From: Salinibacillus aidingensis
GTDB taxonomy: Bacteria > Bacillota > Bacilli > Bacillales > Alkalibacillaceae
Direction of reading: 5' to 3'
Assembly (NCBI RefSeq): GCF_039522525.1
Contig: NZ_BAAADO010000004.1
Span: 310,001-374,000 of the forward strand
Length of the DNA stretch: 64,000 nt
The position numbers and the translations under genes are program-made. Shown here piece by piece: positions 34,861 through 43,680 of this stretch (position 1 is its first letter; each line of letters starts with the position of its first letter). The notes beneath the pieces were generated by a model, which made no database searches, was not told the origin of the DNA, and worked only from the letters and a program-made list of their open reading frames with translations.

Positions 34861-35029
34861 CATTCTGCTTATGCCGGACCTAACCGCTCGCCTTCGCTTT
34901 TCTATGTCCAGCTACGGCTCCCAGGTCAAGGCGGATATAAGCCAAAGCCATTCCGTGGCCAAACCCATGCCACTCCATGTCTTCGTCTTATCCCGCATGA
35001 CCTAACCGCTCGCCTTCGCTTTTCTATGT
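34861..35029 (-). repeat. Dispersed palindromic repeat, inverted copy near ylxY
   Basis: Read on the - strand this is one full unit plus the start of another of the repeat family at 43761-44023. Each begins with a GAAAAGCG(A/G)AGGCGA head followed by a long imperfect palindrome and a GGAGCCG(T/C)AGCTGGACA tail. The outer arms AGGTCA (34923-34928) and TGACCT (34998-35003) bracket about 70 bases that are nearly identical to unit 2 of the distant locus. The second unit is cut off at GGCATAAGCAG near 34861. It fills most of the pnp-ylxY gap. Confidence 0.85.
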
Positions 35030-35076
35030 TCTACACGGGGCTTGTTTTTCATAGGGTTTAGGGAGAGGGGGATTTT

Positions 35077-36033
35077 ATGAGGCGGCGTTATTGGATTCAG
35101 GGTATATTATTTGTCGTTCTTGTTATGCTGTCATATGGTTTATTTGAGAATACTTATACTAAAGACTATGTTTCCGTTATGGAAAATATTTCAGTATCCT
35201 CTGTCGATAAAAGTGATTCACTTTATAAGGAAATTGAACAAAAGGCTCCAAGCTTTGAGGTAGAGCCTCAAAATGCTAAAATACATAAAGTGTGGAAAAA
35301 AATGCCGGGTTTAAATGGTTTAGAGGTAAATGTGGATAAATCCTATTTAAAAATGGAGGATACAGGGGAATTTAATAAAGAGAAGCTCGTGTATAATGAA
35401 ACAGAGCCTGAGGTTACGTTTGATGACCTCCCTGCCGCTCCTGTTTACCGGGGACATCCGGACAAAAAAATGGTTTCTTTTCTCATCAATGTTTCCTGGG
35501 GAGAAGAATATATACCAAACATGATTAAAGCGCTAAAAAAACATAACCTGAAGGCAACATTTTTTATAGATGGAAAATGGGCACAGGATCATGTTGAGCT
35601 ATTAAAGATGATTAATGAGGAAGGTCATGAAATCGGCAGTCACGGCTATAATCATCCTGATATGAGTCAAATGAACAAAGAACAAATTACCGATCAGATT
35701 ACAAAGACCAACGGCATTATTAAATCTATTATTAAAAAGAAGCCTGAATTTTTAGCTCCACCTGCGGGTAACTTTAATAAATATGTTGTCAACGTCGCTG
35801 CTGAACATAACATGGAGACGATTATGTGGACGATTGACACCATTGACTGGGATAATCCTTCTAAGGCTCAAGTTATGAATCGTGTTATACCAAAATTAGA
35901 AGGGGGATCCATGATTTTAATGCACCCGACAAAAGTAATGGAGGATACACTTGAGGACTTAATTTTGAAAATCAAGGAAAAAAACTATAAAATTGGTACC
36001 GTTGGAAATTTATTATCAGAGAACAGATCATGA
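35077..36033 (+). CDS. ylxY: YlxY, polysaccharide deacetylase-family protein (likely degenerate)
   Basis: The 318-residue protein has an N-terminal membrane anchor or uncleaved signal (about 5-22), a linker to about 130 and a NodB-type deacetylase domain. The metal-binding SHGYNH motif (His189, His193) and the later APPAGNF and ILMHP strands are present. The first motif, normally TFDDG with the catalytic Asp, reads FLINVSWGEEY at about 131-141, so the catalytic pair is missing. B. subtilis YlxY occupies the same place before mlpA. Deacetylase activity is doubtful; a sporulation role is possible. Confidence 0.9.
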   Translation: MRRRYWIQGILFVVLVMLSYGLFENTYTKDYVSVMENISVSSVDKSDSLYKEIEQKAPSFEVEPQNAKIHKVWKKMPGLNGLEVNVDKSYLKMEDTGEFNKEKLVYNETEPEVTFDDLPAAPVYRGHPDKKMVSFLINVSWGEEYIPNMIKALKKHNLKATFFIDGKWAQDHVELLKMINEEGHEIGSHGYNHPDMSQMNKEQITDQITKTNGIIKSIIKKKPEFLAPPAGNFNKYVVNVAAEHNMETIMWTIDTIDWDNPSKAQVMNRVIPKLEGGSMILMHPTKVMEDTLEDLILKIKEKNYKIGTVGNLLSENRS

Positions 36034-36064
36034 AATGAATATGTTTTATTTAGGAGGATGAATT

Positions 36065-37282
36065 TTGGTTAAAAAATATACATGTGATAATGGACTCCGT
36101 ATCGTATTAGAAGAAATCCCGACTGTCAGATCTGTATCGATTGGAATATGGGTTTTAGCAGGCTCCCGAAATGAAGGAAATCTGAATAATGGGATCTCCC
36201 ATTTTATCGAACATATGATGTTTAAAGGGACTGAAAATCGGAACGCTCGTGAAATTGCAGAAAGCTTTGATTCAATTGGAGGACAAGTGAATGCCTTTAC
36301 CTCCAAGGAGTATACCTGTTACTTTGCAAAGGTTATGGATACACATGCAAGCTATGCGCTGGATATTCTGGCTGATATGTTTTTCCATTCCACCTTTGAT
36401 CAGGAAGAAATGGAACGGGAAAAGAAGGTTGTTAATGAGGAAATTAAGATGTATGAAGATACCCCGGATGACATTGTTCATGACTTGCTGTCGGAAGCAA
36501 GCTATGGGAAGCATCCATTGGGCTATCCAATCTTAGGCACGGAAGAAACCCTGGCATCCTTTAAACCTGAGGATTTGCGAGCCTATATGGAGGAGAATTA
36601 CAGCCCGGAAAATGTTGTGGTTTCTGTGGCGGGAAATGTGGATGAAGGATTTTTCAAAGATGTTGAAAAGCTGTTCGGCACCTTTGAGCGTAAGGGCGGG
36701 AAGAATCAATTTGATAAACCCGACTTTCAGCATCAGCACTTTAAGCGAAAGAAGGATACCGAACAGGCTCATCTTTGCCTGGGGTACCAGGGGCTTCCTG
36801 TAGGTCATGATGATATTTACAGTCTTGTCGTTGTGAATAATGTATTAGGTGGCAGTATGAGTTCCCGATTATTCCAGGAGGTAAGGGAAACAAAAGGTCT
36901 GGCCTATTCAGTGTTTTCCTATCATAGCTCCTTCCTTGATGATGGTCTGTTAACCATTTATGGAGGAACAGGTAATGATCAATTAGAGGTACTGGAAGAA
37001 ACGATTCACGATACGGTTCAAAAATTAATTTCTGATGGTCTGACAGATAAGGAGCTGAAGAACAGTAAGGAACAGCTGAAAGGGAATTTAATGCTGGGTT
37101 TAGAAAGCACAAACAGCAGGATGAGCCGCAACGGTAAAAATGAGCTGCTGCTTAAGCGCCATCGCTCTCTTGATGATATTATTCAGCTCATTGATAACGT
37201 AGACCATCATTTAATCAATAACAGTATTCAGCAAATATTTAATCAGCCTTATTCAAGTGCATTAATCTCAGCAAAAGATTAA
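36065..37282 (+). CDS. mlpA: MlpA (YmxG), M16 zinc metalloprotease
   Basis: This 405-residue peptidase of the pitrilysin/mitochondrial-processing-peptidase family has the inverted zinc motif HFIEH (His46, Glu49, His50) and the third ligand near Glu126 in NEEIKMYED. The second half carries the family's GGSMSSRLFQEVRE(T)KGLAYS motif. The start is TTG 36065, preceded by AGGAGGATGAA. It belongs to the group next to dpaA and dapG in Bacillaceae. The physiological substrate is not evident. Confidence 0.95.
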   Translation: MVKKYTCDNGLRIVLEEIPTVRSVSIGIWVLAGSRNEGNLNNGISHFIEHMMFKGTENRNAREIAESFDSIGGQVNAFTSKEYTCYFAKVMDTHASYALDILADMFFHSTFDQEEMEREKKVVNEEIKMYEDTPDDIVHDLLSEASYGKHPLGYPILGTEETLASFKPEDLRAYMEENYSPENVVVSVAGNVDEGFFKDVEKLFGTFERKGGKNQFDKPDFQHQHFKRKKDTEQAHLCLGYQGLPVGHDDIYSLVVVNNVLGGSMSSRLFQEVRETKGLAYSVFSYHSSFLDDGLLTIYGGTGNDQLEVLEETIHDTVQKLISDGLTDKELKNSKEQLKGNLMLGLESTNSRMSRNGKNELLLKRHRSLDDIIQLIDNVDHHLINNSIQQIFNQPYSSALISAKD

Positions 37283-37330
37283 AAATAACTTTCATTCCCT
37301 GCGCATAAAGTAATAGTGGGAGGGAACAAA

Positions 37331-37582
37331 ATGAGATTTAAAGACTTGAGCGGGAAGGAATTGATTGATGTATCCAAAGGTACCCGCCTGGGGATTTTAG
37401 GTCAGACAGATTTAGATATTGATATCAAAACAGGAAAGATTGAATCCATATTAATTCCGGATTATAAATGGTTCGGTGTTAAAAAGGGAGAAATGCAGGA
37501 TAAGATTCATTGGAGTGAAATTGAAACGATCGGAGACGATATTGTCGTTGTAAAGCCCTATCAGGATCCATATCAAGGTTAA
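37331..37582 (+). CDS. ymxH: YmxH/YlmC, PRC-barrel sporulation-associated protein
   Basis: The 83-residue protein is a single PRC-barrel-like beta domain of the YlmC/YmxH family (MRFKDLSGKELIDVSKG, then IDIKTGKIESILIPD). Members occur only in spore-forming Bacillota lineages and are often linked to sporulation; no biochemical function is known. I start at ATG 37331 behind GGGAGGGAA and not at GTG 37316. A strong terminator follows. Confidence 0.9.
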   Translation: MRFKDLSGKELIDVSKGTRLGILGQTDLDIDIKTGKIESILIPDYKWFGVKKGEMQDKIHWSEIETIGDDIVVVKPYQDPYQG

Positions 37583-37591
37583 ATCAGCAGG

Positions 37592-37639
37592 AAAAAACCT
37601 TTGTTTTCGCATTTGAATGGCGGAAACAAAGGTTTTTTT
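37592..37639 (+). terminator. ymxH terminator
   Basis: AAAAAACCTTTGTTTTCGC (from 37592) pairs with GCGGAAACAAAGGTTTTTT (from 37620), with one G-U pair, around a loop of about nine bases. It closes the mlpA-ymxH unit. Confidence 0.85.
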
Positions 37640-37670
37640 ATTCGTCATTTTTCAAAGAGAAGAAAACATT

Positions 37671-37698
37671 CACGTTATTGGCTTATGGTCATAAGATA
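37671..37698 (+). promoter_or_regulatory. Candidate sigma-K promoter for dpaAB
   Basis: CATAAGATA (37690-37698) matches the CATANNNTA -10 box of mother-cell sigma factors, and a CAC (37671-37673) lies 16 bases upstream, as expected for the minimal sigma-K -35. Known B. subtilis spoVF (dpaAB) transcription is sigma-K dependent, which supports the call. The match is short and could be chance. Confidence 0.5.
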
Positions 37699-37761
37699 AC
37701 ATCGTAAATGAATTTGGGCTTATTCATTAAAAATAACGGTTCTCTATAGTGAGGTGCTGAC

Positions 37762-38640
37762 ATGTTAACAGGTTATCAAATAGGTGTGCTTGGTGGTGAT
37801 GCCAGGCAGCTGCAAATCATTAAGAAGCTTTGTGATTGGGATGCAACCCTGTATTTAGTCGGGTATGACGAGTTAGAAGAGGATATACCAGGCGTTAATA
37901 AGACCAATATGGAGGAAATTAAACCAGATCATTTAGATGCAGTACTTCTGCCTGTACGTGGGGTAGATCAGGAAGGCTATTTAGATACTGATTTTTCCAG
38001 TTATTCTCCAAGATTAACGGAAGAATGGTTAGACCAACTGTCACCATCCTGTCAGGTCTTTACTGGTATTACAAATTCATATTTAACCAATTTATGCGAA
38101 GAAAAGGATCTTACATTGATCCCGTTATTCAATCGCGATGATGTAGCGATTTATAATTCGATTCCAACCGTTGAAGGATTACTCATGTTAGCCATACAGT
38201 ACACAGATTTCACCATACATGGATCAAAAGTAGTGGTTCTTGGCTTTGGAAGAGTTGGAATTACGATTGCAAGGACATTTCAGGCTTTGGGAGCCAAAGT
38301 AAAGGTAGGGGCAAGATGTCAAAAGGATCTTGCTCGTATTTATGAAATGGGATTTGAACCCTTTGAAATGAAAGAAGTAAGTGAAGCCGTATATGATTGT
38401 GATATTTTATTAAATACCATTCCAGCACCAGTAGTGAATGTGAAGGTCATTCAAAACCTGCCTCTCACGTCTATTATTCTGGATGTAGCGTCAAAACCTG
38501 GAGGCACTGATTTTCGCTACGCCAGACGCAGAGGGGTAAAGGCGATATTAACACCCAGTCTGCCCTCCATTGTGGCTCCAAAAACAGCAGGAGATATATT
38601 GGCTGGTGTCATCACTCAAATTTTAACGGATGAACAATAA
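37762..38640 (+). CDS. dpaA: Dipicolinate synthase subunit A
   Basis: DpaA with DpaB oxidises a dihydrodipicolinate-pathway intermediate to dipicolinate, the calcium chelator stored in the spore core. The 292-residue protein has an N-terminal domain (GYQIGVLGGDARQLQ) and a C-terminal NAD(P)-binding Rossmann domain (VVLGFGRVGITIA, about 157-169) that resembles D-hydroxyacid dehydrogenases. It is followed after 17 bases by dpaB, preceding the asd-dapG-dapA genes that supply the substrate. Confidence 0.97.
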   Translation: MLTGYQIGVLGGDARQLQIIKKLCDWDATLYLVGYDELEEDIPGVNKTNMEEIKPDHLDAVLLPVRGVDQEGYLDTDFSSYSPRLTEEWLDQLSPSCQVFTGITNSYLTNLCEEKDLTLIPLFNRDDVAIYNSIPTVEGLLMLAIQYTDFTIHGSKVVVLGFGRVGITIARTFQALGAKVKVGARCQKDLARIYEMGFEPFEMKEVSEAVYDCDILLNTIPAPVVNVKVIQNLPLTSIILDVASKPGGTDFRYARRRGVKAILTPSLPSIVAPKTAGDILAGVITQILTDEQ

Positions 38641-38657
38641 GAAAGGAGTTATGACGT

Positions 38658-39257
38658 ATGGATATCAAAGGGAAACGTATTGGATTTGGAGTGACCGGTT
38701 CTCATTGTACGTATGAGGAAATTTTTCCACAGATTCAACAGCTGGTAGATGCAGGTGCTGAAGTGGTTCCTGTGATTTCCAATACTGTAAAATTTGTAGA
38801 TTCTAAGTTTGGGAAAGCGGTGGATCATGTCAATAAAATTGAGGAAATCACCGGACAAAAAGTGATTTCAACCATTCCGGATGCAGAACCTCTTGGACCG
38901 AAGTATCCGTTAGATTGTATGGTCATTGCGCCATTAACAGGAAATTCTTTAAGTAAATTGGCAAATGCATTAACCGATTCGCCGGTATTAATGGCTGCTA
39001 AAGCAACCATGAGAAATCAGAACCCAATTGTATTAGGGTTGTCGACAAATGATGCTTTAGGCATGAATGGTGTTAATTTAATGAGATTGATGGCCAGTGA
39101 ATACTTCTACTTTATACCTTTAGGCCAGGATCACCCATTTAAAAAGCCAAATTCCCTTGTTGCTGATATGACTCAGCTTCAAGCAGCGGTAGAAAGTGCA
39201 CTGGACCGGGAACAGTATCAACCGGTACTAATTCAGCGCATGTTTAACGAAAATTAA
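38658..39257 (+). CDS. dpaB: Dipicolinate synthase subunit B (flavoprotein)
   Basis: DpaB is the 199-residue flavoprotein-like subunit of dipicolinate synthase, related to the Dfp/UbiX family. It shows the GFGVTGSHCTYEEI phosphate-binding N-terminus, the CMVIAPLTGNSLSKLANALTDSP flavin-binding region and NDALGMNG. GAAAGGAG precedes the ATG. The 172 bases after it separate the sporulation genes from the vegetative asd gene; I see only small hairpins (CATACT/AGTATG near 39270) there. Confidence 0.97.
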   Translation: MDIKGKRIGFGVTGSHCTYEEIFPQIQQLVDAGAEVVPVISNTVKFVDSKFGKAVDHVNKIEEITGQKVISTIPDAEPLGPKYPLDCMVIAPLTGNSLSKLANALTDSPVLMAAKATMRNQNPIVLGLSTNDALGMNGVNLMRLMASEYFYFIPLGQDHPFKKPNSLVADMTQLQAAVESALDREQYQPVLIQRMFNEN

Positions 39258-39429
39258 GGAAAACCATACTTTTCAACCTGTGAGTATGCTAGAATGGAGA
39301 TAATTATATCAAGTTATCATTGAATTTAAAATTGAGTATTGTAAACTTGTGATTAGAGCAACTTTTCAATCTATTTATATTCTTAGTGAAGATTTAAACG
39401 ATTAATGATTTAGGAAAGGAGAAACATTT

Positions 39430-40485
39430 ATGTCACAAAATCAACAAAGCTATCATGTTGCAGTTGTTGGTGCAACAGGTGCAGTTGGCCAAAAAATGAT
39501 CCAGACACTCGAAGCACAGAACTTTCCAATTGATAAAATCTCCCTTCTGGCATCTGAACGCTCAGCAGGTAAGAAGGTTTTGTTTAATGGGGAAGAAGTT
39601 GAGATAAAAGAAGCGTTGCCTGAAGCCTTTGAAGGCGTGGATATCGCTTTGTTTTCAGCAGGAGGAAGTATTTCAAAAAAACTGGCACCCGAAGCTGTAA
39701 AACGTGGTGCAGTGGTTGTCGATAATACAAGTGCCTATCGTATGGACCCCGAAGTACCTCTGGTTGTTCCTGAGGTGAATGAGGAGGATATTAAGGAGCA
39801 CAATGGAATTATTGCCAATCCAAATTGTTCAACCATTCAAATGGTCGCTGCCCTTGAACCTATTCGTGAAGCATACGGTCTGAAAAGAGTGATCGTATCG
39901 ACCTATCAGGCAGTATCTGGAGCGGGAAACGCAGCCGCAGATGAATTAAAAGAACAATCTCAGTCCTTTTTAAATGGTGATGAGTTAAATGCCGAGATTC
40001 TGCCAGTTAAAGGCGATGAGAAGCATTATCCAATCGCATTTAACGCATTACCGCAAATTGATGTCTTCCAGGACAATGGATATACATTTGAAGAAATGAA
40101 AATGATTAATGAAACGAAAAAAATCATGCATTTAACCGAATTACCTGTTTCTGCAACCTGTGTACGACTTCCATTTTTCACATCACATGCAGAAAGCGTG
40201 TATGTTGAAGTGGAGCAGGAAGGAGCATCTGTCGGACAGATAAAAGAACTATTCCAGAACGCTCCAGGGGTTGTACTGGAAGATGATCCGGAAACACAAA
40301 CCTATCCAACGCCTTTAAGTGCGGAAGGAAAACGGGATGTGTTTATCGGTCGTATTCGTCAGGATCTCGATCAGGCCAATGGATACCATCTATGGGTTGT
40401 ATCTGACAATCTATTAAAAGGTGCAGCATGGAATTCTGTTCAGATTGCACAAAGTATAATAGAAAATAATTGGTTAAAAAAATAA
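39430..40485 (+). CDS. asd: Aspartate-semialdehyde dehydrogenase
   Basis: Asd reduces aspartyl phosphate to aspartate semialdehyde, the branch point to lysine/diaminopimelate and threonine/methionine. The NADP-binding GATGAVGQKM is at 14-23, the active-site Cys133 lies in NPNCSTIQM, and the substrate-binding loop containing a conserved His is near 244 (FFTSHAESV). The 351-residue length is typical. AAAGGAGAAAC precedes the ATG. Confidence 0.98.
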   Translation: MSQNQQSYHVAVVGATGAVGQKMIQTLEAQNFPIDKISLLASERSAGKKVLFNGEEVEIKEALPEAFEGVDIALFSAGGSISKKLAPEAVKRGAVVVDNTSAYRMDPEVPLVVPEVNEEDIKEHNGIIANPNCSTIQMVAALEPIREAYGLKRVIVSTYQAVSGAGNAAADELKEQSQSFLNGDELNAEILPVKGDEKHYPIAFNALPQIDVFQDNGYTFEEMKMINETKKIMHLTELPVSATCVRLPFFTSHAESVYVEVEQEGASVGQIKELFQNAPGVVLEDDPETQTYPTPLSAEGKRDVFIGRIRQDLDQANGYHLWVVSDNLLKGAAWNSVQIAQSIIENNWLKK

Positions 40486-40503
40486 CGTTATAGAGGTGTA
40501 TCA

Positions 40504-41715
40504 ATGAAACTAGTCGTTCAAAAATTCGGTGGAACTTCTGTACGTTCAAAGGATACTAGAAGTAGCGCTATCTCTCATATTAAGAAAGCGATGGATGATG
40601 GATATAAGGTGGTTATTGTCGTTTCAGCCATAGGCAGACAGGGGGATCCATATGCCACGGATACCCTTTTGTCCCTGGTTAATGACACCCATTCGTATAT
40701 TTCAGATCGTGAAAAAGATTTGCTGGTCTCTTGTGGGGAAACTATTTCATCCATTGTGTTTTCCAATGAACTTAATGAGCAAAATGTCAAAGCTGCAGCA
40801 TTGACAGGTGCACAAGCTGGATTTTTAACTAACAGTGAATTTACAAACGCCAAAATTGAAAGAGTAAATACAGATCGGATTTTAAAAGAATTAGAGGTTT
40901 ATGATGCGGTTGTCGTTGCAGGCTTTCAGGGGAAAGATGAAAATGGAGAAACAACCACAATAGGCAGAGGAGGATCAGATACTACAGCAGCAGCATTAGG
41001 AGCTGCGCTTAAGTCAGAATATGTAGATATCTTTACAGATGTTGAAGGCATTATGACAGCTGATCCGCGAATCGTAGAAAAGGCACGACCGTTATCTGTA
41101 GTTACGTATAATGAAATCAACAACCTGGCTCATCAAGGTGCAAAGGTGATTCATCCAAGGGCAGTAGAACTGGCCATGCAGGCAGAAATCCCTTTGCGAA
41201 TACGCTCCACTTATTCAGATGATGAGGGAACGCTCGTAACCTCCTCAAGAACAGAAGCCAATGGTCAGGATATTCCTGATCGGCTTATCACCGGTATTGC
41301 TCATTTATCCAACATTACACAGATTAATGTAAAGTCGGAAACCAATACGGATAAACTTCATGAAGATGTTTTTACAACAATGGCTGAAGCGAACATTTCT
41401 GTAGACTTTATTAATATTTCACCAGATGGGGTAACCTATACTGTACCAGGTGCATCAGCAGATCAGGCTGTAAAACTGCTTCAAAAATTGGGTTATCAGC
41501 CGGAAACCGTTCCAAATTGTGCAAAAGTGTCTACAGTTGGAGCAGGTATGACCGGTGTCCCTGGTGTCACTTCAAAAATTGTCAGTTCCTTAGCTGCTGA
41601 AGGAATTCAGATCTTGCAATCCGCTGACAGTCACACAACGATTTGGGTACTGATTCATGAGGATGACTTAAAAAAGGCAGTCACTGCATTACATGACACA
41701 TTTGAACTAGGGTGA
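40504..41715 (+). CDS. dapG: Aspartokinase I (diaminopimelate-responsive type)
   Basis: DapG phosphorylates aspartate at the head of the diaminopimelate/dipicolinate branch. The 403-residue protein starts with the kinase motif VQKFGGTSV, has GRGGSDTTAAALGAAL and DIFTDVEGIMTADPRI, and ends with two ACT domains (from about 270) that bind the feedback inhibitor. Placement between asd and dapA matches the B. subtilis isozyme inhibited by meso-diaminopimelate, which supports the symbol over lysC or thrD. Confidence 0.96.
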   Translation: MKLVVQKFGGTSVRSKDTRSSAISHIKKAMDDGYKVVIVVSAIGRQGDPYATDTLLSLVNDTHSYISDREKDLLVSCGETISSIVFSNELNEQNVKAAALTGAQAGFLTNSEFTNAKIERVNTDRILKELEVYDAVVVAGFQGKDENGETTTIGRGGSDTTAAALGAALKSEYVDIFTDVEGIMTADPRIVEKARPLSVVTYNEINNLAHQGAKVIHPRAVELAMQAEIPLRIRSTYSDDEGTLVTSSRTEANGQDIPDRLITGIAHLSNITQINVKSETNTDKLHEDVFTTMAEANISVDFINISPDGVTYTVPGASADQAVKLLQKLGYQPETVPNCAKVSTVGAGMTGVPGVTSKIVSSLAAEGIQILQSADSHTTIWVLIHEDDLKKAVTALHDTFELG

Positions 41716-41741
41716 GATCAGGAGAGAAGGGAGTCTTTTTC

Positions 41742-42626
41742 GTGAGTTTCGGCAGGATTTTAACGGCTATGGTTACTCCTTTTGATGATAATAGCAAAGT
41801 AGATCTGTTTAAAACGACAGAATTAGTTGAGTATTTAATTGAGAATGGTTCTGATGGTTTAGTTGTGGCTGGAACAACTGGTGAGTCACCCACCTTGTCA
41901 GTGGATGAAAAAGTTCAGTTATTTAATCATGTAGTGAAGGTTGTCGATGGCAGAGCAACTGTCATTGCCGGAACAGGGAGCAATGACACTCAGGCTTCCA
42001 TTGAGCTGACAAAAAGAACAGAACAAACAGGTGTAGACGGGATTATGCTAGTAGGCCCTTATTATAATAAACCAAGTCAGCAAGGTCTATATGAGCACTT
42101 TAAGTCAATTGCTGAATCCACATCCTTACCCGTTATTCTGTACGATGTACCAGGAAGAACGGTTGTACGCCTGGAAGCCGACACAGTGGTCCGTCTCTCT
42201 AAAATCGATAACATTGTCGCCATTAAGGATGCAAGTGGTGACTTAAATAAAATGGCTGAGGTCATTGAACAGACAGATGATGAGTTCGTATTGTATACAG
42301 GTGAAGATCCTTTAACTCTCCCTACCAGAGCGATTGGCGGGGAAGGAGTTATTTCTGTATCCGCTCATATCATTGGAAATGAGATGCAGGAAATGCTTCA
42401 ACATTATGATCAGGGAAATGTGCAGCAGGCAGCCTACCTTCACCGTCATCTGCTGCCGGTCATGAAAGGAGTCTTTTTAGCTCCTTCACCAGCACCTGTA
42501 AAAGCTGCATTACACTGGAAGGGGATTGATGCAGGTGGAGTACGCTTGCCAATTATCCCCCTAAATGATGATGAGAATAAACAATTAGTCAGTATTTTAG
42601 AAGGAATTCATGAAAGCCGGCAATAA
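41742..42626 (+). CDS. dapA: 4-hydroxy-tetrahydrodipicolinate synthase
   Basis: DapA condenses pyruvate with aspartate semialdehyde, committing carbon to diaminopimelate and, in the mother cell, dipicolinate. The Schiff-base Lys162 lies in AIKDASGDL, Tyr134 in LYDVPGRT, and the TTGESPTL loop at 45-52. The GTG start at 41742, nine bases after GAAGGGAG, fits homologues and gives 294 residues; an ORF extending to 41712 has no ribosome binding site. Its stop codon lies in the loop of the transcription terminator. Confidence 0.97.
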   Translation: MSFGRILTAMVTPFDDNSKVDLFKTTELVEYLIENGSDGLVVAGTTGESPTLSVDEKVQLFNHVVKVVDGRATVIAGTGSNDTQASIELTKRTEQTGVDGIMLVGPYYNKPSQQGLYEHFKSIAESTSLPVILYDVPGRTVVRLEADTVVRLSKIDNIVAIKDASGDLNKMAEVIEQTDDEFVLYTGEDPLTLPTRAIGGEGVISVSAHIIGNEMQEMLQHYDQGNVQQAAYLHRHLLPVMKGVFLAPSPAPVKAALHWKGIDAGGVRLPIIPLNDDENKQLVSILEGIHESRQ

Positions 42627-42643
42627 TTTATGCCGGCTTTTTT
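42613..42643 (+). terminator. dapA terminator overlapping the stop codon
   Basis: AAAGCCGGCA (42613-42622) pairs perfectly with TGCCGGCTTT (42631-42640), followed by TTT. The dapA TAA (42624-42626) lies inside the loop, so termination may be affected by ribosomes finishing dapA. Confidence 0.88.
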
Positions 42644-42705
42644 GCATGTCTATACGTCCTATCGGTCATAATAAGATGTAAACATAGAAAAGGGGCGTAG
42701 ATAGA

Positions 42706-43461
42706 GTGAGTAACGAACAAAATCCACAAAAAGATGGAAATCAGGATGGACAGCAACAAGGGAATGACCAGAATAGCAGTAGTCTGGTACAGAAATTACA
42801 GCAATTAGGTCAAACCAACGTTGCCCAAACCCCTGATTCCAACGTTCATATACTGCCCATTATTGGCCAGATTGAGGGTCATGTGCAATTACCGCCAAAG
42901 AATAAAACAACAAAATATGAGCATATGATACCGCAAATTATAGCTGTTGAACAAAATCCTAAAATTGAAGGGTTAATTGTTCTTTTGAATACTGTAGGTG
43001 GGGATGTAGAAGCAGGTCTGGCCATATCCGAAATGATTGCCTCGATTTCAAAGCCCACAGTCTCCATTGTTTTAGGCGGTGGACACTCTATTGGTGTTCC
43101 TATTGCTGTGTCAACGGATTACTCGTTTATAGCCGAAACGGCAACGATGACCATTCACCCGATTCGTCTGAATGGTCTTGTGATAGGTGTGCCGCAGACT
43201 TTTGAGTACTTAGATAAGATGCAGGATCGAGTGATTAACTTTGTCACTCGTCACTCTAATGTTGAAGAGGAAAAATTTAAGGAGTTAATGTTTGAAAAAG
43301 GGAACTTAACGAGAGATATTGGCACTAACGTTGTAGGAACAGATGCAGTAAATTTTGGACTTATTGACGAAATAGGCGGTGTAAAGGAAGCTATGGAAAA
43401 GCTGAATCAAATGATTGATGACAACAAAGATAACGGTAATGAGAGTCAGGTGATACAATGA
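42706..43461 (+). CDS. tepA: TepA, ClpP-like (ClpP-class) protease
   Basis: TepA is a cytoplasmic ClpP-class serine protease, originally described in B. subtilis as enhancing presecretory protein translocation. The 251-residue protein begins with a hydrophilic Gln/Asn-rich tail of about 45 residues. The ClpP-like core has the catalytic Ser128 in GGGHSIGVP and His151 in TIHPIR. The start is GTG 42706 with AAGGGGC upstream. It overlaps ylzJ by four bases. Confidence 0.95.
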   Translation: MSNEQNPQKDGNQDGQQQGNDQNSSSLVQKLQQLGQTNVAQTPDSNVHILPIIGQIEGHVQLPPKNKTTKYEHMIPQIIAVEQNPKIEGLIVLLNTVGGDVEAGLAISEMIASISKPTVSIVLGGGHSIGVPIAVSTDYSFIAETATMTIHPIRLNGLVIGVPQTFEYLDKMQDRVINFVTRHSNVEEEKFKELMFEKGNLTRDIGTNVVGTDAVNFGLIDEIGGVKEAMEKLNQMIDDNKDNGNESQVIQ

Positions 43462-43667
43462 TTCTTTACACACCTTTAAGCGAACATGATATTTTTCCAC
43501 CAGATGAGGAGGAATACAGCCAGTGTAAATGGGTCACCGTTGAAAATCGCGTATTAAAGGTACAGGATATGAAGGATGGATCTTACGAAATTCTGCAGAC
43601 CATGTCAACAGACCCAAATGATTATTTAAACCAGCAGTATACACCAGGTAATCGGATCCGATTATAA
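43458..43667 (+). CDS. ylzJ: YlzJ-like small protein
   Basis: This 69-residue protein follows tepA with an ATGA overlap, the same arrangement as B. subtilis tepA-ylzJ. It begins MILYTPLSEHDIFPPDEEE and has a basic, beta-rich second half; no membrane segment or motif of known function is visible. Translational coupling suggests it works with TepA, but nothing in the sequence shows how. Confidence 0.85.
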   Translation: MILYTPLSEHDIFPPDEEEYSQCKWVTVENRVLKVQDMKDGSYEILQTMSTDPNDYLNQQYTPGNRIRL

Positions 43668-43680
43668 GTTCCCTTCATGA

